A DNA stretch of 64,000 bases from Carallia brachiata. Lineage: Eukaryota; Streptophyta; Magnoliopsida; Malpighiales; Rhizophoraceae. The stretch spans positions 5,295,858 to 5,359,857 of the forward strand of contig JADCRB010000037.1 in NCBI GenBank assembly GCA_021464245.1. The letters are read 5' to 3'. A program made the position numbers and the translations under genes. The notes beneath the pieces are model-generated. The model was not told where the DNA came from. It was given only the letters and a program-made list of their open reading frames with translations, and searched no databases. Shown piece by piece: positions 37,767 through 50,639 of the stretch. Numbering within the stretch: the stretch's first letter is position 1; every line of letters begins with the position of its first letter.

Positions 37767-37774
37767 GTTGAAAC

Positions 37775-38643
37775 GTCTTGATGGGGGGACCGACGAGAGG
37801 TTTTGTTGGGTGGGCCGGGGGTGGGCGTAGGCGGTGTTGTGGGTTTTAACTTTTAACGATGAAGAGACTGAGAGATTAGCATGTGAATTTTCTTTAAATT
37901 ATTAGACTTAATTGTGAACTCTCTTTATGTTTTTTACTAAATGTAAAATTCTTTGTAAAGTATTGATTTAATTTAGAACTTTATCTAAAGTTACAGATCT
38001 AATTTTGAACTTTTTTTAAGTTACTTATGATGTAGATAAGACAATAACATGTCAACAAACTCATATAATGTGACATGCTTGGCTTGCCATATAATATGCT
38101 ACGTCAGTGCCACGTTAGCACATGATAGTAGTTTTAACAAAATTGAAGTTATTGACATATTCTCAAATTTAGTCTAAAGAATTGTCTTGTACTTTTTTAA
38201 ATTTATAATCTAAAATTGGACTTTTCTTAAATAACTTACCCAAATTTGAACTTATCCCATGAAAGTATTGGTATCCTCTAATTTTCTACCTTTTTGGACT
38301 TGATGAGACTATCTACATTGAATTTATAAGAAGCAAATCTTACGAAGTTAACAAGTGTTACTAGTATTATTGAAAACTCTAAAACATTTATGCACGTTTA
38401 GCTCCACCATTTAATATGATTAAGGCTTAAACCGGTGACCTCGTTATGAGGTCCAAGCATTTTGGCACTTGACAATCCAAATGGGCTATTTTGTTTTTCA
38501 AATCTTCTCATAAAATTTGATCTGATTTGGTATAACAAAGAGTATTTGGAATTTGAACAGGACTCCATTTCAGCTACACCCCTTAGGTCATATTTTCACC
38601 AAATGGCCCACCGTTGGATTGGATCTTTTTTTTTTTTTTTTTT
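37775..38643. other. Non-coding spacer
   Basis: Contains several imperfect repeats of TTAATTTAGAACTTT-like words at 37915-38010. No gene seen. Confidence 0.3.
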
Positions 38644-38840
38644 TATAGTAATGGCACATTGAGCAACCTAATAAATATTCAAGTTGCACTTGTGAAACGA
38701 AAAAAAAAAAATCACTTTGCACTGTAGCCAACTCTGTATTTAGCATCTTTTTTATAGTAATGGCACATTGCGCAACCTAATAAAATATTCAAGTTGCACT
38801 TGTGAAACAAAAAAAAAAAAAATCACTTTGCATTGTGACC
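38644..38840. repeat. Tandem duplication, two units of about 109 bp
   Basis: The unit starts TATAGTAATGGCACATTG and continues with GCAACCTAATAAA, TTCAAGTTGCACTTGTGAAA, an A-run and ATCACTTTGCA. Copies start at 38644 and 38753 and differ at only a few positions and in A-run length. The first copy is preceded by a long T-run. Confidence 0.85.
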
Positions 38841-41579
38841 AATTCGAACTAAAAACAAATTGATAGAGATTCAGGAGAGTTGACTGATCGAGTTTTTTGG
38901 AAAAATCATTGCTTTTTTGGCATTATGCAAAGAATTAAAAATATCACAGAGACAGGCCGGTTTACATGGGATCGCCACTAAGTAAGTGGATAAACATTCC
39001 CTATCTTGTTTTAAGTAGGTAGTGGTGACTGAACATGTTCCCTGTAGTTAATCAATATAGTTAAAGAAAAACACTAATCATTTTTGTTTTCACGTGATTA
39101 TTTATTGTTAAAAAAAAGCAAAGTGTTAATTAGATTTCATCTTTACAATCACTGTCAAATTCTTTCTTCTATTTTTTTGTTTGATAAAAAAATAAAAAGT
39201 AAAAGTGATACTTTACAGTTATACTCGAGAGGATTGTACTAGTCACGTCGTACAATAAGTTGAACCTTTACACTGAATCCACAGTTAGAGTTACCAGTAA
39301 CTTATAGAATTAGGGTTAAAAGTACGTTTAATTATATTGAATGCTTTGACGAGAATTCTAATTCACGATATATATAGTACGAACAAAATCTTTAATTACT
39401 AGATTATAATAAATGGTAGTTATTAAATTCTTTCTTAATGGAGGGGACTATCAAACATGTTGGTTTTTCCGAGTTTTGCAATGGAACAATGACAACCTTA
39501 TTAAACATTATTGGACACCTCTATGACATTTGCACTTAGGTGGATACCATTAGCAATATATGACAACCTAAGCTACATGTACATCTATAAGGCCCCATCA
39601 CAAGGAAATGCAAAAGGCAAAAAAAAAAAAAGAAGAAAAAAACAGGATTGACAAAATGCGCTGTCAAGAGCTCCAAGGAGAGACTTGAACATTCCCTACA
39701 ATAATTTGAACCCAGCAGTTTGAGTTAATTGTGGGTGTCAACCAACCTAACAGGTGAAACCTTTTGCTCTCTGTGTGTGTGTGAAAGGGAATATTTAATT
39801 ATTAGTGAGATTTGATATTTGAATCCAAAATCTCAAATTAAATTTTATATTTAGAAGCTATTATGTTATACCTAGTATTTTGAATATTATCTTATGATAT
39901 ATAAGCGACTACACGAAATAAGATAACTTCTTTACCTTTTTTTTCTCTTTTAATTAATCGATTTTACTGTGTTTATCGGTTCTACCAATATTAAGTGCTT
40001 TTGCGTTTTTGAACTGCAAGGAGCTTTATTAAGGCCAATTTCTAAACTCAGAAGCAGCCTGTTAATAAAATTGTACATAACTTTTACAAAATCTCTCCTA
40101 GTAGGACTAAAAAATACCATATAAAAGTGAAACTCAATAAACAATGAAATTTTTCTGCCGAAGTACAATTCCAAAAACCCAAGCTTTATATCGCAACCAA
40201 GCCATAAGATTGTCTCTATCAAGTGCCATCTTGTGTTCATGAAATCAATTTCTTTCATACTTTGAATTGAGTTGCGACCCACAACCCACTTTTAATTAGG
40301 ATTCGAAGAGTCTGACTCGTTGAAACTGGACAGCTAAGATCATTAATTATGGCACCAAAAAATACGGTAATACCACGACATTCCGTACCTGTCATGATGC
40401 TAAGATTATTTTTCTTTTGGTTTGTAGAAACTAAAATTTGAAAATTAGACCAAAAATTGGGATATTTTATATTTTTGGGAGTCATGAGCCTATAAGGAGA
40501 TCCTCTAGGTCAACTCCGATAGCTCTTAGAATGATAAGGATATTTTATATATTATTTTTGATAATCTTGGCCAACAGTAAATAATATTTGCCAAAAAGTA
40601 CTAAGTTTTAAACGTAAATTAAAATTAGGGGTTGAGGTGCCCTGTGATAATTTTTTGTTATGTTAGAAGTAGTAAAATTTTTGAGAATAAAAAGTATTTT
40701 TGACAACATTCCTCAGAATTTTTTTAATAACTATTTATTTACATAACAAATGGTACCTAATTATGCAACATTGCCATAAAAATAATGATCATCAAACTAA
40801 CTACCTAAGTTTAATTGCTCGCTCCATATAAATTGAAAATTTAGAGAAAAAAAAGTGCCTAAAATACAGTATCACTTTTTTTTGGTCTTGAGTACAATAT
40901 CACTGCATCAACATAACAAGGACCCTCGGTTCAAAAAAAAAAAAAAAAAAAAAACATAAGAAGTACCCCAACTATGTAACCATATACAGATAGAGAAATG
41001 CTTTTATATGCCAAAAAATAATATTAACAGACCCTAGCAATGACTATAAAGAAATTTTGTGCGGTATATTCATTTAATAAAAAATGTAGTTCAAACGATT
41101 TGTTTGCAAGATTTATTTTTTCTTTTTTTCTATTTTTATAATTAATAAGAATTAAAATTTAAACTCTAAATCTGAATCTAAGAATTCACGTTATTCTACT
41201 ACTAAAACTTAATGGCTGGTGGCCTTTGCAATATTTGATAATAAAGTAACACTGTTTATATAGATAACATCTTAAAAAAAAAAAAAAAACCAACAAAGTT
41301 ACAATCAGAGTAGAACACTTGGCTAGATTTATAGAGTACAAGCTTGTATGGTTGACGTTGGCGTGCAACATCCAAACCTCATTTATTTATCTTTTTTATT
41401 TTTTTTATTTATAGAGAAGATGAGCTAAGCAGGTGAGAGGAAAACTGAGGTGCGAACCAAGTAGGCCTCCTCTCCAAACCTCATTTATGCATACTAATAA
41501 CTGCAACAATATGAGACAAGAAGGTCGACCGTTGGTTGAATCGTGGGCCACCCAACTTCATCCACTTGATGATGATTCT
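38841..41579. other. Non-coding spacer with a possible LINE tail
   Basis: At 40014-40240 a stretch shares ACAAAATCTCTCCTA with the minus-strand LINE tail at 59326-59535 and has GGAGCTTTATTAA near its left edge, so it may be an older copy of that family. Elsewhere there are A-runs (40937-40952, 41275-41289) and AT-rich DNA only. Confidence 0.3.
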
Positions 41580-44500
41580 TTACGCTTCATCGGAGCAAAG
41601 CCAAGCTTCAACCGTAGTAGGAGTCAAAGAAGCCTGCTCTTGATGAAGTTCGGCCCCCATAATCATTTGATTTTCATTAGACATTGCTTCAACCTACAAT
41701 AGATGAAACCAAAAGATGGTCAACAGAGCTGTGTCGTATTCACATATCGTTCTATCTTGGTTCAGGAAGAAAGAATGACAACCTTGGCCTCGGGTTGTGG
41801 TTAGAATGGATTATTTCTTTTTTCTCTACCAAAGATTATACTGGAATGGAATCACATATGTGTCTGTGTATAAGAAGCATTATTCTACTTCCATATTCTG
41901 CTTCAGTTGATTTTCTTCCACAATCACCTCATTTCTTACCATGCCATGCCACAAAATTTTATCCAAGATGCATTTATCTAGATATACCGTACGCATATGC
42001 CTGCAGTGCTGTAGGCAAGAAGCTCAATGATAGCAATTAATGGTCAAATATACAATAGAGGATGTGAAAATGTCAAAGCCTCAAATCACAAGAACAATGT
42101 GCTTGTGTAGATTCTCAACTTAATTGGTTGTCTCATTGGAAAAATCATTCCAGTAGAATTTTCCACAAGAGAAGTTGATTGCCAGATCCCAATCTGGCAA
42201 CTGTATATGTTTTCAACCATTCAAAATTTCTTAAATCACCATCAGCTGTACTCTTTTATTGCAATAACCCACCTTACCCCAGGGATGGGAACTTAACAGC
42301 GCAAGAAGAGGTCATCTTTGCAACAGACAGAAGGGCAGAACGCACACACACACACACACACAAAAGCAGACGTGCCTAGAAAGTGAAGAGTACAAGAGGG
42401 CCTTATGCTGATTGCTAGTCCTTTGCATATATTTGAACGACAAGCTCAGAAAACAGAAAAAAATAACAAGTTCAAAACCATGAAAAGCAGACGTGCCTAG
42501 AAAGTGAAGAGTACAAGAGGGCCTTATGCTGATTGCTAGTCCTTTGCATATATTTGAACGACAAGCTCAGAAAACAGAAAACAATAATAGGTTCAAAACC
42601 ATGGTGTGGAACTCACCATCAAACCATGATCCATGAAAGCGGCTATAGCAATTAATATAAAATTTGACGTTATATTGAGGGCATGCCGTCAAAAGAATTG
42701 TTCACTTACTTGTGTAGAATTTAGTTGCTGCTGAAGCTGTACAAGATCGGTGGGTGTCAGCTCTTCCGAATTATCTGCGTCATAAAACCTGGCAGTTTGA
42801 TATGTCAGTCAGCGTTGCATAAATCTATATAGTTGATCTCTTAACAGTTATGCTAACATTTTATACCGATCAACAGAGAGAAGGTTACCTTTGCTCTGCA
42901 AGCTGAATGTTATTGTCTGCCAGTGAAGCTATGGGATCAGGATGTTCTTTTACCTGGAAATGATAGTGATTAAATTGCAAAAAGCATCACTGCCAGAGAT
43001 TTCTAGCTTAGTTATGTACTGAAGGAACATTATAGCCTTCCCCATGATGTCACATCTGGGATATTTTCAACAAGTGCAATTCGTTGGTGCAGTCTGGTAG
43101 AAGTGCACTTTTGAAGACAGTCCAGTCTCATACTCTCATTGTAAGATAGCAATATCATGGTCAGCAAAAGTCTTCCCGAAATTTTTGTCAGTGAAGGTTG
43201 AATGAGTAATGCAAGAGAAACTATCCCTTCTTTTAACCAATTGATTGCAATGAATTGTACATGTAATAATGCAAACCCAATAACTTTAAATTCTTGTGTA
43301 ATGTGGATACTGGGATGATGCGTGATAATTGGCAAATGAGTCCACAAAAATTCTCTTGTGCCTGTTCCCAGTTCTCTCTCTCTCTTAATGAATCATAAGT
43401 TGTTATCATTAGTAGATGAAAACTACACTAGATGGCCATAAAACGTAGCATTTCATCAAGACAGAACCCATCCACATAGCAACAGAAGGAGCCAAACCAG
43501 AAAGTACAATACTAACAAAACCCACAAATTCAAGAAACCCAATAACCTGAACCAATAGAAAGGCCCCTAAATACCACATAGGGCCATGGAGCAAAATTAA
43601 CAAGGCTAAGCTAATACTTTGCATTCCCAAAAAAGCCACAGTACATAACAATTAGCACAAGAATACCCAAATGAAATTCTTGGCCTTGCGTAAAGTGCCA
43701 AATTAGCTAGGGGCGCAGGTGTCAATAATTCAAGATTTCAAAGAAGACTGCAAATAGAATTTAAGTGTGTTCAATACACGTCATATTATAGTCTATATTG
43801 TAAAATCTGAGAAAGATCAAATTAGCAGTCATACCTGTGACCCCTAAGTCATATTGACGTAATTTACAATTACACTATTTGCTCTTTAAATGAATTTAGC
43901 TAAGCAAGTCCAGAAATAAAATATAACATCCTTGAGACCAGAGATCGTCGTACCTGCGTTTTGGCTTCAGTTGCATGATCAATATCTAGACGTAAACATT
44001 CCCAGTAGCGTTCGAGGACCTTGCTCCGACTACAATTCATAATTTTATAAAATGTTAAAAGTGTAATCAAGTATATTTGCATCAGGTGTGCCACAATTCT
44101 GCACGAGATGTAACTTGGATATATAAAGATGATACCTCAAGTTATGGTTTTTGATAAGTGAGATATTTAACAAAAATAACAATGTTTTGATCTCAAATTT
44201 AATTGAAATGGGTTACATAAATCTTTTCTTTTCATTCTGTTGTAATTATGAACTGAGTTTAATATAAAGTACGAGTGTTCTACATTCTACCTCACTAAAC
44301 GTTCCCAGGTTAAGTTAAAATTATCCTCTTGCTCTCTTCTCCCCATATTTTTGAATCTGTCCCCTCTTAATAGGAGTATTTATGGATCTAGTTTGGATAT
44401 ATCTAAACTAACACAAATGTTACTCGCTCAAACTTGTCTCCAATCAAAGCTACAGTTATTTTACTATCAATATTCTTCATCATTCTATGAAGTGCATTCC

Positions 44501-47236
44501 GCTAAAAATAATTTATTATGAATAATAAAGATCACCACAAGCACATCTAGAAACAAATGAAACACCATAAACTGAGATTACAAAAACAAATAAAACACAG
44601 CGAAGAAAAAAAGAAAGAAGATGAGATCCCAATTATGCACTTGAAAGTGCAAGTAGAGCTATTGAAGGTGGCCCTTCCATCGTCTTCATAAGTACAAGTA
44701 GAGCCATTGCGATTCGTGAGCAGCATGCCGTTATCTAAGCATACGAAGATATCCTAACGTGGAACAATCATAATGCTCCCGTGGACTACCATTTTTATTC
44801 ATGTGCCATATCTACATCAAGCTTCTATACATTTGCGCGCAAATTTTTGCGTCTATTGGTTGTCATGACTCATAAGACATGCAAATATATACAATCTTTA
44901 AAAATTCATAGATTTGATTTGCGTGATTTCATGAAAAATTTTCAACAATACTTGATAATAACATGCATGTATTCACAAGACTAAAATTTGAATACATGTG
45001 TACATTTTCAAGCTCTTAGATGCATAACTACAATTTGCTATAAACGAAGAGACATGTCACCTGGTGCACAAGACACTCAAACTATAGTGTGTTGGTTCAA
45101 TTGTATGAAATTTTACTCATTTTCACGAAGAATTTGTTTTTGGAGCTCTAATAGTGACATCATAATGAAGTACCTTACAATTACAATAAGATTGATTCTA
45201 AGATCTATTAAAAAATATATAAATAATAAGACAAGGAAAGCAACTTGCAAATTGTAAATCTCACAAAAAATAAAATATTTGGTACCTGCAAGAATTTAAG
45301 GTATATTTACTAGAAAAGGAGGTTTTCCAGCTATATCCTAGTATATTTCATGTTCAAGTTCTTCCTTAATTCACCTCCCAAAATCATAAAATAATTTATG
45401 GAGCACCTACCAAGTATGCAACTTAATTACTGCTAGAAATTTTGTTCTATATGTAATTTGTTGCGTACAATGTCACGCACATTTTTTTACGAAAGAAAAT
45501 TGGGAAGAGTACTTCATACGTAAGACTAAAAATCTTTCTTTAGAAATTAAGCATAAAATTGAAGGATATTTTTTTAATCATAAACCAAAAAAGAAAAAAA
45601 TTGTGAATAGCTCCTTAAAGAAAGTCATTTGAAGAATATTATGTTCTTTTATTACAAAAGGCATCCAAAGGCCTCCAGTTTGTATTGTAGCGTATATGGT
45701 CTCCCATGGCAATACTAACAAATGCAAAAGTGAAAATATTAGTTGAATTTACACTCAAATTGATTGGCGACTAAATGTTCTTTCTCTTGTTGACTTTGTT
45801 AGAGTTTAATTTATGATTCCTTCTTGGACCTCCCTCTTCATGACTAAGAAATCTTCAGTTCAAACTACGTCATTCTCATTCTTCCAATTGATTATAAATT
45901 TATGATTTGTGCAAGCTTCGAAACCAAAAGAGCTAGACCAAATGATTTGTTCATGTTTTCAGTCTAAGAGAGTTATGATTTTATGCAAGAGGGCATGTTA
46001 GAGTAATAAATGAGGCCTCACCTAAGAGCTTAATTTTTTGGATTGAATGATTATTGACATACTTAAATATAATAAGAAAATAGAACTTGCGAAATCTTGA
46101 AAGGAACTTTCTAACTATTAATAGGTTTTCAAGGGCTAGAAATTAAAGTTTACAATATGGCAGAAATTTGATGAATTAGTCTCCTACATATATGTAGATG
46201 CAAATAGAGTCTTTTGTATTGACACGTGCTTATTTTAGTCATGCCCAAGGTAAACCACAATCCATTATCTATCTTCTTCCATTAGCGGTTTCCAGAAAGG
46301 AACATGTGGAAGAACTTTATGGATATGCAATCATATATTTTAATCATATAGTTGATCCCCATCATCTTTCTAAACGAGTTTCACTTTCGATTCTTTATTT
46401 TCTGATCACTTACCAAAAAAAAAAAGAAAAAAAAGTCTCTTCCAATTTGTTGACGATAGAAAGATTTTGACATCTTCTTTTCCACTGGAAGCAGCGTCAC
46501 TGGAAATTCCAACCCAGATTACCAAGCTCATGGGAAACAGAGCACACTGACAGCCCCACATCACATACCATCTGATTAAGCAAGACCATATTTCTTGAGC
46601 ATCAAAGTCTTAGTTAAAAGTTGATTAAAACTTTCTCACGATCATGTAGATTATAGAGAAGAAAAACCTTATTGATAGCTAAACAAAACAAAACAAGGCG
46701 GAAAGAAAATAAAAACAAATTACGAGTTTCCTAACAGTAGCAACAAAATACTCAATTGCTACTAACAGCTTATCTCCTTTTTCTTTTTTTTCAAATTTCA
46801 ATCGACACCAAAGTCTCATGTCTTTTTGTTGCTACTTTAACATAAATATTGCTGCCTAATATCTGCTAAAAATTAATTGAACCAAATGGCAGAGAAAGAA
46901 CATATGTGTGCATAAATTATTGATGCGTTTTAGACCAATAGAATGCAGAAAACGCCGTCTTAATATGCATCCATCACTCAACGAAGAGAAAGGAAGCAGA
47001 AGAAAAGAGAGAAAAACAAAAAAAAAAACAAAAAAAAATGTGAGTACCCGTCGCGGCCAAAGAACTCAAAGACTTTGCCTTTGGTGGAGAAGACGGTGAA
47101 GGGCAACGTCAACGTCACAGAGAACGGAGAGTTCACGAGCTTTCTTGAACAAACCGGAGCGTCGCTTCGAGAAGGCGACCTGGCGACTGCTCTTGTCCTC
47201 AATCCGCTTCAGCTCCACCTTGCCTCTGGGCCTCAT
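41580..47236 (-). pseudogene. FLC-clade MIKC MADS-box gene with a frameshift in the MADS box
   Basis: FLC-type MADS proteins repress flowering. Minus-strand exons: 1, 47236-47048; 2, 44029-43954; 3, 42953-42889; 4, 42788-42710; probable last exon 41693-41580 (TAA). Exon 1 encodes [20 protein letters not shown] ... [20 protein letters not shown] then VDVAL; KSSRQV is typical of the FLC clade. At 47098 an extra C breaks the frame; beyond it [17 protein letters not shown] is in the +1 frame. Without that base, exon 1 is 188 nt, one codon longer than the 185 nt of FLC (extra Arg/Pro at the N-terminus), and all later junctions are in phase. Exon 2 gives RSKVLERYWECL, exon 3 VKEHPDPIASLADNNIQLAE, exon 4 ELTPTDLVQLQQQLNSTQ (K domain). 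Exon 4 is short (79 nt instead of about 100). A candidate exon around 41890-41936 would read EVIVEENQLKQNMEVE; the last exon ends TVEAWLCSDEA. Intron 1 is 3 kb long, as is usual in FLC. As read, the protein stops after about 60 codons. Confidence 0.75.
42362..42603. repeat. Near-perfect 121-bp tandem duplication in the MADS gene
   Basis: Units start AAAAGCAGACGTGCCTAGAA at 42362 and 42483 and run to GGTTCAAAACCATG/AAGTTCAAAACCATG. They differ at only about four positions, so the duplication is recent. It lies between K-box exon 4 and the last exon. A CA microsatellite (42341-42361) precedes it. Confidence 0.95.
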
Positions 47237-49350
47237 CTCATCAAAACCCTAGCCCTAAGTCAGTCAGTCTGTCTGTTACTCCGTAGCTAGCCAGCTAGTA
47301 GTATTAGTAGTAGTGAGTGTGATCCATGGCAAAAGCCACAAAAGGATAAAGAAAGATTCCACCAGGAGAAGCATTGGGGAGTAAAGTGACCGATCCAAGC
47401 AGAAAACAGTGAACAACAGCGAGCTGCCTCCTTCCTTTCCTACTCAGTAGCCAGCCGGCACAGAGTGCATTCAACATTTGGGCGTGGTGATTGGATTTGG
47501 CCACGTGATTGTATGCGAATATAATAACTTTTGCCTTTTCAGTGGAAAATATTAAAAAGGCGCCCGAGATAGATGGACTGTTGGCGAGGGAGGAGTTGTG
47601 TGTTTTCTATGTAGAACCCACACTTTTTTGCTGGAACCTATATTTTCTTATTTAAAAAAATATATTATTTTTATTTTATTATATAAAGCTGGTAATAAAA
47701 TCGTGCGGTGTGTGCAGGTTCGATGATATTTTTTGAAAATTTTTTTATTTAAAAGAAAAAAATAATAAAAACATTATAATATTGAGTATTAATTTTCTTA
47801 AGAATATTTTAGCTATTTTTTAGAAAATAAAAAAAAAATTTTATTTTCAAAGAAGAAAATTAGGGAGCATCTTTTTGCCTTTTCTTCTCTTTTGAAGAAA
47901 TTTTAACATAGTTCTTTTTTTTTTTTTGAAGATAAAAATAGTAAATTTGAGAGATTTTCCTTTTTTTTTTTCTTAAGAAGGAGAATTCAAAAATATTTTT
48001 TTATTCTTTTTATATTATTTTCTTCCATTATAAAATTTTATAAATTATAAAAATTTAATTAAAATCAAAGTAGTAGTATATACATAAATAGAATCTATAT
48101 TTAATTACAATTAAATTTATATTAATTAACTTATGAAATCCTAATACTCGTTGTAATAGAATTTTGATAGTTATAAGATATTTTTTAATGTTTTTAATTT
48201 GTAAATTTATGAGAAATCGTCACATTATAGAAAGAGAGAAAAATTAAAATTTTCTCTCAATTTCGACTTTATATACTTATATATAGATATGCAAACAATT
48301 CAAATAAAATATGTATGCAGTTATTAAAAAAAAATTAAAGGAATTTGTGATACAATTAAAGATTTTGGAGTTGTCCTTTAAAAAAAAAAAGGAGTTGGAG
48401 GCTCATGGAGTGGTGGAATTAATGGGCTTGGATTGGGTTGAGGGTACCAATGATTGACTAAGTTTGCTTGAATCGAGAGATTTTGGGGCTGGGTGGGGGA
48501 AGGATCTTGAGTTGAAAATTGAAAATGTTTTTTACTTGAACAGAAAGAAACAGAGAGGAATAAGACTGGGGCCAAGATAATTTTCCACGGGTTCTACATA
48601 AAATCAATCTCCTCACTTTTGGGAGAGAAGACCAGTTGGCTGGTGCCACCTCTTGTTTTGTATTTAAAAACTAACTAATTACTTTTATGTTACTATTCTT
48701 TTTTTTTTTTTACCTTGATTGGGAAAAAAAAAATTAGGGGAGAGGGGACTGAGAGAGATGATAATTGGAAAAGGGAAATATTTTTTTTTATCTTATCTGT
48801 GATTGAGAAAGGATGATGTGAAATAAAAAAAAAATATAAATTTTGTTATTAGATAAGACTAAAAAGTAGGAGAAAAATATTTTTTTATATATACATCTCT
48901 GTGTTTTGATTCTGTCTTGATCAGCGGGACGGTATTCTCAAACGCTTTAGACATTGGCCTTGCCAATAAGTTTCAACTTTCAAGGAACTATTTTAAGAAT
49001 TGTAGTTGGTTTCGGGCAACAAAATTATTTGTGTATTTAACAACATACTAATGGCTGGACAAAAGACACTTAATAATTATAATGTTTTAACTTTCAAAAA
49101 CAATTTCTAATGTTTGAATGTTTCTTTGAAATCATGATTATAATTTATTTTACAGGGCAATGGAGGTCAAACAGACGGTGTAGATTTTAGCCTCCAAAGG
49201 AACAAAGTTAAAAAATAAATAAATAAATAAATAAAGTTCTAATTAAATAAAAAATTAGTGCAAAAGGCTAATTCAAACTTTGGCTAGTCTTATTTGGATT
49301 ATCAAAAAAATTATGGCCACAATTTTCTTTTATAACTGAAAGAACTTTAA

Positions 49351-49392
<42 letters not shown>

Positions 49393-50639
49393 TAAACGGA
49401 AACCACGAGTAGTTTCACTACAAAAGGAGGGGCCCTAGTACCGTCATGGTTTTATGTAAGGTCATTGTAGACACAATAAATTTGAATCTATAAGCTGGGC
49501 CTACCACATATTAGCTTATTTTACGCCACGCAACGACGCGACGTACATGGTCAACCATGATTCTCTTCCCAACTTATGGGATAGTAGTACCACAGTTGCT
49601 TCTCAACCCTCCAATTTCAACGTATCTCATTCTTGCCTTTTTCAGCCGAAAAAGATGGTCTCGAAGATTCTATGTACACTTCTAACAGTTCTGATTATTT
49701 TTGATAAAATGTGAGCCTCATTTATCGGAAAAAAAAAAAAAAAAGGTCCCAAGGATTTTGTTGTCGTAGTAGTCGTGTTCCAAGCGTATGGCTGCCACTG
49801 GGCCACCATACAGGGAGTGCAGACCCGTTGATCGTGGCGGATTTTAAGTCTCCATGCGGAGCTACCCCATCGCCCCACATGAGGAAGATCTTGGATGCGG
49901 CGGTGGTTGGCAATGCAACTGGAACAAGTGACAACTTTATGGTTTAAAACAAGCCCAAAAAAATGACTTACGGCTAACATTGGGGGTTTTCAGAGGTGGA
50001 TGTTAAGAAAAATTGCCATGTGAAGTTGCCAAGCTTTGGCGCCAGAATGTTCACGTTGGAATAATTAATATTTTTTTTTTTTTTTTTTTGTTCAGACCAG
50101 TCAGAAACTATATTGGAGCAAAAATCTTCCTCAATCACTAGCCACCTTCATGATTGATCAAAAGCTTGGAGGCATGTTTATAAGATTGTGACTATCAGTT
50201 ATATTAATTATGAAAGACCAGTCTCGTATATATTGATACAGCAACGAAATTTGACGCCACGAAAAGATTTACCTCCTCTTGCTATGGAGTATAGACTATG
50301 GAGAGCTCGGCCTAAAGTAGAAAGTAAAAACGACGATCCAAGACTAATATGTCGAACTCTATAGTCAACATGCCTGGTAGACTCATTCCGCCAGTCAAAC
50401 ACATGGTAGACTCACTTGACCTCGTAAATTATTGGTCTGACTGGACGTCAGTAGTAGCTCAAATCAGAACTAGACTGGAACTGATGTGGCTTCCAACCAG
50501 AACCGGACTGAACTGAAACTGTTCATAGGCCGGGCTGGTAAAGATTTAAGACCTCTTGACATTATCGTTAATTGTCAGCTCAATCTCATAACAAAACTGC
50601 GGTTAGGCCTATCTGTCTAATGCGTCTTCAAGACAAAAT
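47237..50639. other. Upstream region of the MADS gene and spacer
   Basis: 47240-47600 would hold the MADS promoter and leader (minus strand). 47640-48330 is extremely AT-rich. There is a TA microsatellite at 49355-49385. A GC-richer patch at 49740-49950 follows an A-run (49730-49745) and is open on both strands for 60-110 codons, but no family is recognised; it may be a transduced or decayed gene piece. Nothing else seen. Confidence 0.35.

Noticed and set aside
43409..43651. 80-codon hydrophobic minus-strand frame in the MADS intron
   Set aside because: Hydrophobic composition only; no splice context or target duplication that would mark a LINE piece.
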